64,000 nucleotides of DNA, from positions 72,501 to 136,500 of the forward strand of contig JALJCO010010240.1 of the NCBI GenBank assembly GCA_023101725.1, read 5' to 3'. The translations under genes and the position numbers were made by a program. The notes under the pieces were generated by a model that searched no databases, was not told the origin of the DNA, and saw nothing but the letters and a program-made list of their open reading frames with translations. Below are positions 12,843 to 24,400 of the stretch, piece by piece; position 1 is the first letter of the stretch; each line of letters starts with the position of its first letter. Source of the DNA: Atherinomorus stipes. Its lineage: Eukaryota; Chordata; Actinopteri; Atheriniformes; Atherinidae.

Positions 12843-13021
12843 CAGGGGTAGGCAAGTCCAGTCCTAGCCGCAGTCCTGCAGGTTTTGATGTTTCCCTGTT
12901 TCAAAACACCTGATGCAAATGAATGAGCAGAACCTGATAAGCTGTTGGATCAATGTCATTTGAATCAGGTGTTTCGAAACAGGGAAAAATTGCAAACCTG
13001 CATGTCAGGACTGTGACTCTG
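12843..13021. mobile_element. hAT-type MITE, 179 bp
   Basis: Bounded by a perfect 8-bp target duplication, atttagag, at 12835-12842 and 13022-13029. The element starts caggggtagg and is internally palindromic (gtttccctgtttcaaaacac versus gtgtttcgaaacagggaaaa). Eight-base duplications and a CAGGG-type end are typical of hAT elements. Confidence 0.88.
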
Positions 13022-13029
13022 ATTTAGAG

Positions 13030-14170
13030 GATGGCCTTAGAATGACTCATTTTATATACCACACAATGAACTAGTCTTGTCATCTTAGGGGTCGTGACTC
13101 AAAAAGTTTGGATCAGTCATCATATCGTCTTGATGAGACCATAATTGGTTGTTTGAATTTAACCTTTATATTGGGATGATTTTGTAAACTAATTGAAAGT
13201 AAAAGATTACTGTCTTTTTCATTAATTTTTGGGACAGCATTCCTCTTATCAGCACTGTAAATGTAAAAGCTGAAGGCCTTTATAGAGTGATGGTCTGATG
13301 TTATTCCCCAAAATTTGTATATGGAACACATACAATGAGTCTGCTGAGCTGTGTGCGACTTAAATGGTGACGTCATCTCTGGTTAAAAGGGGGTTATAAA
13401 AGGGGGAGGTGGAGTATCTGAAGACTGGACTGACAAGCAAGCAGGTAAATTCAGTTTTATCAGACTTCGTTTAAAATAAAGGGATGTTGCTACCAAGGAA
13501 GGATTAACAGAATGCTAAACTGAAACCTAACAAAAATCTGGAAGTGAACACATGATAGGTTGGACTGATGGAATAAACCAAATAAAACACGGTGGTCATC
13601 ATCTCAGACATATTAGAGTTCCCATATCTCTGGCCATAACTGACAAGCTCCCAAAAGTCTTGCAGAGAAAACCAAGTACAAAATGACCAACCTTCATGTC
13701 AAAGTGAACAGTGTTGGGTGTTTGTCTGCCACCAAGAGAGCAACCCACAAGAGACAAAACTAAGTGGAGAAGCTCCAAAAATTAATTGAACTTGTAAAGA
13801 CAGAAGCAAGAGCTTGCTCTTCTTCAACAGCCATAGTTCACGAATTCTTCTGTCAGAATCACACTGTCAATGCCAAGTTCTACTTTAATACCCTGAGGCT
13901 TCTTAAGTAGAACATTCCTTTATTACGACTTCAACTGTGGTGCATGAACAATCTGGGCCAATGCCATTTCAAATAGTGGCTGAATGTTTACTCAACACAT
14001 ATTCAAACCAGCGGGCGATAAGAGCTAATTGTGTTCAAGGGAAATTTGGGGATAACAAAGCTTAATTCTTACTGATATGATAGATGTGGCTTTACATTTT
14101 ATCTCATTTATACATCAGCAAAGTTTTAGCCTTTAAATTATATAACCAGGCAAAACATTTGGGTTTTTGG
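13030..14170. other. intergenic, nothing recognised
   Basis: AT-rich DNA between the hAT-type MITE and the probable ntn4 polyadenylation region. No exon or element supported. Confidence 0.5.
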
Positions 14171-14174
14171 CTTT

Positions 14175-15304
14175 TTATTGAAGAAGCCAGAGCAGATCAT
14201 TATTAAAATGGATAGATATGATGAATCAAACTCCAAAAACACGAGCAAACTTTTAATTATCTGGATTTATCCTTTAATATTTCCATGAACAAAAATAAAC
14301 ACAAAGAAAGATGAGCAATAATATTTATATAGATATATACAAATAACACTGTACATGAGCACAAAGAAAGGAATAAAAAGAATGTTCTTAGTTCAGCAGT
14401 GGATTGTAAATATGAGATGAATCAATACACATAACGCTGTTTCATAAACATTGGATCGGTTTAAACCTACAGAAGCTTAAGAGCTGGGCTGAATCTGGAC
14501 TGTGCTCGATTATACTGCTGTTTTCAACCACTCTCTTTATCTCACATGCATACGCAGACACACACAGTCAGGCAAATACATTCATGTTCCGGGTAAAACC
14601 CATTCGCTCCGATTTCAACACAGGCACACCTGGACTGGCTAAGATTTAACCACCTGTAGTGGCTTGTATGGCTTCTTTAGCGTCACTCTGGCTGGTTTGC
14701 ATATTGTGTCTGCAACGTACACACTGCTGCCTCTGTGAGTGTGGGCATCTGTTTTAAAGGTGGCACATCCACAATCCATATTGGGGGGGGTTGTGTGTCA
14801 GTGTGTTTTTAATCCTCCTTTTGTTTGTGCATCCATGCTTTCTCAGTCCATCTTAGGCTAAAGTGCTGCAAAGGAGGAACAGTTTTTCTGCCTTGTAATG
14901 CATGTAGATGGGTTCAGGTCTCACTCGGTCCGCAATGTGCAGAGTTCTTTGACACAGCGCTGAATTCCTCATGTTTTTTTTTTTAGATGCAACAGAACAG
15001 TAAAAGATTTAGCTTTTGCCTGAATCCTACATAGGAATGTAAGAATGAGAGAGTTTGCTCAGATGCAAACATAATCTTAATGAAATGAGATCCTGTCTGC
15101 TTTTAGCTTGTGCAGTTCACCACCAGATGCACAGAAATGGAGGGGGCTCGATCATCTCAGTTCAGTCCCCCAAAACCTGCGGCAACACCTGTGCGATTTA
15201 GAAATCCACACCTGGAGGACAGGAGAAGGAAAATCCCTGGCACTGTCTTATCAGAAACGCTTTCATCTGTTATGTCCCTCCAGTAATTTTGTTCTACTGT
15301 CGGT
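14175..15304 (-). other. ntn4: probable ntn4 3'UTR (extent estimated)
   Basis: About 1.1 kb after the stop codon with no coding potential and no clear transposon. Minus-strand polyadenylation-like hexamers are ATTAAA at 14273-14278 and 14252-14257, and AATAAA at 14174-14179. Any of these could end the transcript; I cannot tell which is used, so the left boundary is a guess. Confidence 0.45.
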
Positions 15305-15444
15305 CTACCAGTTGCAGTCTTTTTTAAGCAGTGTGAGGACTTTACGGCCCAAGCTGGCTTTCCAAGGTTTCACAAAACTCTTCATGTTGACCAGGAGGCG
15401 GCCCTGCTTACGGTCTGCGTGACCCGCTACCAGATACTCCATAT
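15305..15444 (-). CDS. ntn4: ntn4 coding exon 10 (end of NTR domain, stop)
   Basis: Residues 582-627 and the TAG stop (15307-15305). Acceptor TTTTTCAG. Encodes [26 protein letters not shown] and ends LKKDCNW. Cys625 is the sixth NTR cysteine. Human netrin-4 ends just after the equivalent cysteine, so the two extra residues Asn-Trp are a small extension in this fish. A plus-strand open frame over this exon is a shadow. Confidence 0.96.
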
Positions 15445-18400
15445 CTGAAAAATGAGGACAATAATATTTTTGTCAAGCTTGCAACCAAATAATCACACAA
15501 GCATTTTAGAATTAGGTGGAAAGCAACATCATGTCAGTTAACACTTCTTACTTATGTCTGTTTCAATGCATGATGATCAGGCTAAAGTATATTTGATTCC
15601 ACATTTATTGTACATCTTGACCTGATGAGATATATTTAATCTCTCTTTACAAGTATTAGGATAATTATGCTCTTCCATTTCAGTTTTAACGTTGACTTTT
15701 TATGATCGTTATCACCGAGATAACATGTGATTTCAGTGTGTATGCGTGTGTGTTCTGACCTGGGTTGAGGATGGGGCAGGTACAACCCCGTAATGTCCAG
15801 GATTCGGGGTAAAGAGTAACTCGGCCACGCTGTATCCTCAGCTTGGTGTTCTGACTGAGCACCTTCTGAACTTTGACCTCCACCTCAGCGTGGGAGCCTT
15901 TATCGTAGGCCGACAGCACTTTCACCTTCAGCACTAAAGGTCAGGGAGGAGGACAAAATGTTAAAACACTAAAACAAAATTGAACTTTTTCAACGTTAAG
16001 ACTTTTCCCTCTTTTTTAACAATAAATTTGACTGTTTTCTGTACTGAAATGTAATAAAAAGGAATTGGAGAAGGTGGTTTCACAGCTGCGTTTTGGTGGT
16101 TGGACAAACTTCAAACGAGGCTTTATCTGATCATGGAAGTTTTTATCATTTCAGCTGAAGCTCACTTTCGCCAGCGGGGTTTGGAACTAAACTCATTATT
16201 GGTCTCATTGTGCCAATATTTTATATAGATGCTAACTTTTTGAATCTTAATGACTTACAATTTTTTCCCCTTTCTTCAAGAAACTGGATGATATCCAAAA
16301 ATGTGCTTTTGAGATATAGGACCATTTCTAAAGGAGTCCATCATTTTACAGAAAGATATTTGTAAATAGAAAACATTCAAGACAGTTGCCAGTCCTTCTA
16401 GAAGTGGGTGTCCCAGCAAGTTCATGTCAGACTCTACTGGATTTTTGTTAGCATGTTAAATGTTAAAGTTCATGGCGATACAATTAGGAGAAGACTGAAC
16501 AAATATTGCTTGTTTGAGCCTTTTCATCCTAAAATGAACATTAGCGGCACAGCTCAGGTTTCAAAGCTGCATTTAAGCAAACTACATGACTTTTGGATCA
16601 ACAAACTAACTGGTCATAATTCACAGCAGCAATTTTGGAGAAAATCAATCATAGTATATCAGCATAAATCCCTATTACTGTCAAGCATGGTGGTGGAAGG
16701 CTGATGAAGTGGGCAGCCTCGGGATCTCAACACTTTGCAGTTAACATGTCAAATGTGAGGCTGGTAGCTAGAGGTTGGTTGAAATTAGCTCATGAAACAT
16801 GACAATGATCCCAAACACACCAAAGGTGTCGCACTGATCCAGTCATAGAGACTTCAATTTGATTAAAATGCTGTGGTGGGACCCTAAGAGAATTTTGCAT
16901 AGAAAAATGCTGCATACCCCAATAAACTGAGGCAATGTTGTAAAGAAGAGTGGACCAAATTGTCTACAATGATGTGAGAAGCTTATAATTATTTGAAGTT
17001 ATTGCTGCTAAAGGGTTCCATGAGCTGTTCAGGGAAGGTATGATGATTTTTAAAACCTGAGAATTTTTTTTGTTTTTGTGTGTGTTAATGCACTTTTATA
17101 TTTCAAGGTAAATCACCTCTGATTTCAGACAGGAAGCTTTAGAAGTACTGCTACTTTTGGAGAAGTTTCTATTTGCATATTTTGGATGTGGTCTAACTCT
17201 CCTTGGTTTCCTTAGATGCAGTTAGGTTTTTGAAAGCTTGTTTTAAGTCAGATCCATAATTTTTGTTTTTACCTAACAAGACCTCTGGGAATCTTGTTGC
17301 AATAATCGCAATCATCCCTTAACAGTTAATTACATAAACAGAGAAATGCATTTTTTATATGTTCCTTCTAATGAGGAAGAGTGTGTGTAGGGGAGATCTT
17401 ACCATATGCATAATTCATGGTGCAGAAGAGTTTACTGTTGGTCAGGGTTTGCTCTTTGCACTCACACTTCTCTGCAGGGGAAAGACAAGCACAGATTTGT
17501 AACATAATCAAATAACTGTGTGCGTGTGTGTGTGTGCATGTGTGTGTGAGTGTGAGTGTGTGTGGTCTCAGATGCTGTATATGTGGCTTCCTAAGAATGC
17601 AAGTAAAGTGCATGCATCCAGTAAGGAATGTGGCTTTGAAAGCTGCAGTTACAGGGAGGTGGTGGTGGAGGGGTGTTCACAGAGGGAACACTAACAATTA
17701 TAAAGACACACAAAAACACACACATCCACTAATGCTTCATATTCGTCTGAGGCCCTATCAAGATATTAATTACCTAAACATTAATGTATGATCATTGGGT
17801 TAAATAACACATATGCGCACACATCGCTGCTGTATCTCACCTGAGTAGTGGAGGGCAGAGAAGAGCTCATGAAGTCTAAAGATCCTGACTGGCTCACTGG
17901 AGTTTCCCTCCAGGTTGTACAGGTCCAGATCAGAGCTGTAACACAATACAACATATTCACACATTAAACTGAATCTGTACAATGCCAAATAAAGTTGGGA
18001 TGTTCTATAAAACACAAATAAAAACAGAATGCAAAGATTCACAAATCTTGTAAACTGATATTTTACTCACAAAAGAGCACAGAAAACATATTAAATGTAA
18101 AAAGAAAATGGTCATCTTTTATTTTGAACTTGATGGTAGAAAGGGAAAAGGGGCAAAAAACAGAAACACTGACAAATAAAGAGAGCACCATAAAGGGGCA
18201 GAGTCTCTCAGAAGTAAAGATTTTTAGCAATGTACTAAAAACTGAATCTACAACCAATCCTGGATCTAAAATGGTAAAAACTTGAATTATTCTATCATCT
18301 GCAGTTCATAAAACCGTCTAAATATTTAAAGAATTAAAGAAAGATGTCTTTGTGTGCTGGGGATGTTCAGGCACTCCTGTGTAGCTGTATTAAAAACAGG

Positions 18401-21400
18401 CATGCTTCTGTCATAGAAATCAGTGTACAGGCTCAGCAACACTTCCAGAAATCATGGTGAACACAGTTCACCATGCTATCCATTTTAAAAGTTAAAGCTC
18501 TATCATGCAAAGAAGACATATGCAAACCCAATCCAGAAATGCTGGATTCTAATCTGCGCAAAACGTTATTTAATACAGACTGGAAATTGAAAACGGCTCT
18601 GTGATAAGACACAATCTTAATTCTTTTAGGAACTCATGGACGCTGCATCCAGACTAGAAATAAAAGGAAATGTAGCCATTTTTCAATTATAATGTAATTT
18701 GCTATTTAGCATTGTAAAGTGGTTAATATACTTTTATTATGCTGTTAGTTTTGTGTTGCAGTAGAGTAATTTGACCAGTGACTAATGATACATCATGTTG
18801 CTCATTTCTGACTGGATATTGAACTGAAATGAGTTAAATTTCCAGATAATTAGATCAGAAGCCTCTGGACCTTGGAGCAACACAGTCTTTTCACTTGCAC
18901 TGCATTTAGTTCAGCTTTTCAGAAAAGGCTAGAAACAAATTTACTTTTTGTATGCTATTTTTTTTTTGTTTTTGTTATTAAAAGGAAAAAATGACAACTT
19001 CGGTTTCAAGACTTTTGCTTGCTACATGCACGTGTCAAGTGCAAAGAACTTTGAGGTCCAAAAGCTAGTGGGTCAGCCCTGCTGCACTCATAGGAAACAT
19101 TGAGCTTGTTATCAGCACTTGGTTTCAAAGACTTCTTTGATTGTATGGGGTACATTAGAACTTGTGAAACTGGCAGCTTGTATGGCCCCATCAATTCTAA
19201 AAAGGCTTAGACAGGTTTAAGAGAAACATATGCCTTAAAGGGGAAGTTAGTTTTTTTTTCAATCTGGACCTATTTTCTAGCATGAATTATGTTCATTGAC
19301 TCACCCGGACAGTTTTGGTGCAACTTGAATTCCTTCCGGAGATATTTAGATCCACTCGAGATCAGCGTATGTCCAATATAATGGAAGTGACCGCACGCAG
19401 CCTCTAAATAAGGCATTATCTGCCACAAACTCCTTCATTTCACCAATGTTTTGTTACAAGCATTGGTCGGACCCCCCCTGTGAGCTCCAAGCGGCTTTTT
19501 TGTGGTGATTTGTCCTTATTTACAGACATTTACTTGTTCTGGTGTCGCATAATAGTGATGTCATCAAAGTCGCTGCAGTAATGTCTGTAAATAAGGATGA
19601 ATCAGCACAAAAAAGCTGCTTCGAGCTCTCAGGGGGTCCGACTAATGATTAATGACTAACGCCTTATTTAGAGGCTGGGCGCGGTTGCCCCATCACTTCC
19701 ATTATATTGGACATACTCTGATCTTGAGTGGATCTAAATATCTCCTGAAGGAATTCAAGTTGCACCAAAACTGTCTGGGTGAGTAAATGAATGTATTTCA
19801 TGCTAGAAAATAGGTTCAGGTTGAAAAAAAACTAACTTCCCCAGGCAACTAAATGCTACACTGCATAGTGCATCTATAAGAAGAAAAGAAATAGAAGAGT
19901 TTGGATGATGCCTGTCTGCCTGCCTTTGAAAATATTTGGTGCTTCTTCATAAAAAGAAAACCCGAAACTGGAATCCTAAATCAGCCCTTCCTCTCCCAAA
20001 GGTCCAGCAGCTGATTTTCTGAGCTCTGACACATTTATGGACTGTTGCTAAAAGCAGATCAGGTGCTACACGTTGGTAAACATAGATTTAAATAAGCTGG
20101 TTAAAGCAAAACAATAAACCTTCCGTTTTCCTTACACGTGACTCCTGAGTACAATAATTCATAAACTACTGGTTGGGATATCATGAAAACTGGCATGAAT
20201 ATTCACAGACTTCAGAGGTTGAATGATTTTTCCATTGACACTATTTCTGGTCTATATTCTACCTCAACCATGACGAGATGTCCTGAAAACTATACGTTAA
20301 GAGTAACTACACCCACCACTTTTTGCATAACTCCTCCCACTGCCAAGTTTAGAAAAAAGTCTTTTTTTTTTCTTTTAAATGGTGACAGATACTGTATTCC
20401 TTCAATCCCAAATCATGTCAAATAATTTACGGCATCTCTTTCTCTCTGTGGCATTTATGTATTTTTTATTTTGTTATTTTTGCTTTTCATACTGTTGTTT
20501 CAGAAGATTAAATAACATTTATCTTCTGTGTCTTAAACTTCTGCAATTATGCTCCAAATCTATTTTTTCCAATGAAATTTAACTGAACTTGAATGGCTTA
20601 ACTTTGTGAACTCAATGGATGATTTTCTGGTTTTAAACTCAGCAGAAATTCATTCTTCTTTTCTCACAAGCGATTTCTGAAGAGGTGTGTTGTCACCATA
20701 TATAGACAGTTTGGGGCGCTTCTGAATGCAAACAAACATTAACGGTACAAGCAAGTGATTTAGAATATGTGGGATTTATCAACAACTTTACTTGCTAACA
20801 TGCAACAACTGGCCTACATAAGTTTGATAGATACAGATTCCTTTTTTTTAACTTGCAACCAGTTTAAATTTCATTAATAAGATTGAACTTAAAACAATTT
20901 CTGTGTACAGTTGATAAATGAGGGCCCGGACCTTGTAGTCATATAGCACCAGACCATCACAAACATCCTAATTCTATCACAAAAGGTTCTGCTACTAAAT
21001 AAAACATAAGCATTGGAGGACAGAAAGTATTTTAACTCACCCAAACATACAGTCTCCCGTAAACGGATCACAGTCTCCTGCGCAGTCACATGGACGACAG
21101 CCATACTCGTGAAAGCCCCAGTATCCCACCATACATCTGTCACAGTGCATTCCACCTACTCCAGGTTTGCAGATGCAGTTTCCGTTGGAGGGGTCGCACG
21201 GTGAGCCATCTGCCAAGTGGAAGGGTAAGGAGCCCATCGGGTGGCAGTCACATGCTGGGAAAGGAAAAATTTAAATGAATGCAGATTGGTTGTTTAACAA
21301 TGCATCATCTACAGATTATTTTTAGGATACATTCTCTGGGAATATGACTGTCAGTACAAAACTTTATTTAAAAAAAGACAAATACATAATAGTAACAGCT

Positions 21401-24400
21401 ATACCACAGTAGTAATAAGCAGTAAGTACAACAGTCATTTAAGCTGTTGGTTATGTAAATAATTTATGAGTAACTCTTAAGCCCTCCAACATTTATCAGT
21501 TTTTCTATTGTCTGGTGCTCTGTCAGACAAAGGCCTTTTATCTTTTTTATTACAAAACATGCCTGTCTGAAGTTTCTTTATGATACAACCTTTACTTCAT
21601 TACTGAATACCTACACCAAGTACCAGCTTGAATCAGCTCTTTCAGTGTCTGCCCCAAAGGACAACATATGCCAGCAGACCTCAAGGTCTAAAAACTCAAA
21701 TCAGTCCTCACAAAGACAGGCATACCAGTGCACATGGAAGAACGTTGCACATTCTGTTTCCCTAGTGTCCCCCTAATTGTTTGCTGATAGCGTGTTCTTT
21801 AAACAACCTCCAAAAACAATATTGTCGTGCCAAAGACTGCAACATCTACCCATTTTTCCACTGGCAGTTTGAGAAAACAACTGTCTGGGGACACTTAGAG
21901 CCTTGAAGGAGGAGGTGTCAGACCTTCCCCATAAATCTGTCCCTATCTTGAGGACAGGAGCGGGGGGAGAAAGAGGATAAATGGCTCCAGGGAAATATTC
22001 TGTTTAAGGATGTCTGTAGCCTGACTGTAGCTGTAAATGACAACTTACTGTCAAACTTGAAGCCTGAAGCCTTTGCAGCTCAATTTTTCTTTTAAATTAT
22101 TAAGCTCCTTCATTTAAGCCGTGGAGTTTTCTTTTTTTAAGCTAAACTTTTTGACATTCAATTAAATACACATAACTTCTGTTACAAACAATCAGGACTG
22201 AAAGCACTTGATTTCATTTACATTAACTTATTTCGCCAAACCCTTAATTAAAAAGGTGCATGATATCTTGTTCTCTGCACAAGAAAGTCAATATGTTGCT
22301 TTGACTATTTCTTGTCATGCTTTTGTCACTGCAGTCTTTATTTCAAAGGGTCTATGTCACTATTGTGAAAAAGGCACTGCTACATGTCTGGAATAGCAAG
22401 AGAAGTCAAACAAGAAGTACATAATTCACACAAACATGATGATGGCTTAGTTATTGTTAATGTTTTGAAGAGGAAGATCTTTAGGTTTGTAGCTTTGGAG
22501 ATTCAAAAGACAGACAGATATGTTGGGGTAATTTAGATCTGAACAAGGAGAAACTTAATCTAAATCAGGGATCTCTAACTCCGGTCGTCCAGAGTTATTG
22601 TCCTGCAGGTTTTAGATGTTTCCCTGTTACAAGACACCTGACCCAAATCAATGGGCCATTAAAAGGCTTGTGCAGACCTTTTCGTTTGAGTGAGGGATTG
22701 TAGTAAGGAAACATCCCAAACCTGCAGGCCAGCAGCTCTCGGGGACTGGAGTTGGAGATCCCTGTTCTAAATGATTACCTTTAGATCCAATGATAAGCTG
22801 GGTTGATCGAACAAACTTACTTTATTTATGAAGAGCATGGCTAATTGAAGGCTTACAGTCCTGGAGGAAATTCTGAAGTGTTATCTGAAAGTGGCTTCAA
22901 CTTTTCGTTTGTACTTTTTAAGCTTTTCATTTACTCTATTCATCTATTTGTGTAACAATTTCTGCTTCTTTTGGTTTTAAGCATGATCAGACTTGCTTGC
23001 ACAGTCTTGCCTCAACCTCATCCCTTTTTTTAAATGTGGCACCCAGACAACACTTGGCCCACTTTTTAATTAGAAAAATTAGGAGGTGTGTGACCAACAC
23101 CAAAGCACCAGGCAATGTGATGTCATTTTTGGCGTTGCCCCATAAGGTAAGAAGAAGAGTAGTCTTGCAAGAGAAGTCTCTAGAGATTCTGAAAAGCAGA
23201 GGGAAGTTAATGCCCTGATACCATTTGGCAGCTCTTTCTACCAGTGTGGAGCAACATATGAAAACAATCTGGGCTGAGATGGCCTAGTAGGTAGGGTAAG
23301 AAATATTAGACAACATAAAAGTACAGTGGTCAAAAAGAAGTGCAAGCCTGTATGATTAGGTTTAGAGAGTTGGCATAGACCCTTATTTGCATCTGCTGGA
23401 TGAGATTATTGGTTAGAATGACCAACAGTTCAATTTCTGAGAAGTTTACTTATGTACTGACATTCCTTCATCCATGGGGATATCTCCCAGAAACAAGCTA
23501 AGACCACGGGGTCATTTGGTGTGAATAGATAGTTGAGTGTCGTCTACATAGCAGTGATACAAAAAGCCATGCATGCTAATGAATGGATTTAAAAAAGTGT
23601 TTCTTACGAGAACAAGGGGGGCAAACAAAGAGCCCTGGGGTACCCCTCTAGACAGGCATAGTAGAGTGAACATTTGTTCTTACACCTTGCATCTTACACC
23701 AGGCCTCCCTTGTAAAAGAGGTTTTTAATCTTTATGGGACTTTTCCTGGATAAATAAAGGTTAAATAAATAAAAATAAACACACCTTAAAGAAAAATACC
23801 CCCTGAGGAGAATTAAGACTGAAAAATTTTGTCCAAGATGGTAATTTTAGAGGTTACAGAAGGCAAGTAGCAGTGGTGTACAATGTGAGTGGTACAGATT
23901 AAAAAAAAAAAGGAGGGAACCACTTTTAAGTCATCATTGCACACTGACTATGTTTCAGCATTGGACTGTTTTGTCATCAGGATGAAAAAAAGAAATCCGC
24001 ACACCGAAATTAGCTCCAAAGGGTTTATTGAAATGCCACATTTCAATTAACCCTTGGGAGCTCATTCTGGTGTGCGGTTTTCTTCTCTTCATCCTATTTC
24101 CACTTTTATCCAGAATCCAGTCCTCATTGCCTGGGATATGCGCGTTTCCACTGTTTCTCACTGATCTGTCATCAGACATTTAATGCAAATAATTTTGTAT
24201 TCTTCTACCTAAGTTATTGCACAGAAGATGTTTCAAGAACTATGGCTTCTCTAGATGGAGACATGATTTAAAGTTTTTTCCTTTTGGCCTGTGATGGGAG
24301 TTCATCCTAAAGTTCAAGATTTTCCACATTTGGCCTTTGCTCCTTAAGGACAATGTCACATCAACCTCCCTGAACATCAAACCAGACGGTTAATCAGACA

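Larger units (their letters stand above)
17936..21040 (-). other. ntn4: ntn4 intron 6 (3.1 kb), mostly transposon-derived
   Basis: Contains a degraded DNA transposon (about 17975-19225) and directly beside it a 603-bp fold-back element (19240-19842). 19,850-21,040 shows nothing recognisable. Confidence 0.8.

Noticed and set aside
17800..19225. A host gene inside ntn4 intron 6
   Set aside because: The similarity is to a repeated DNA transposon seen also at 3.2 kb, with many breaks.
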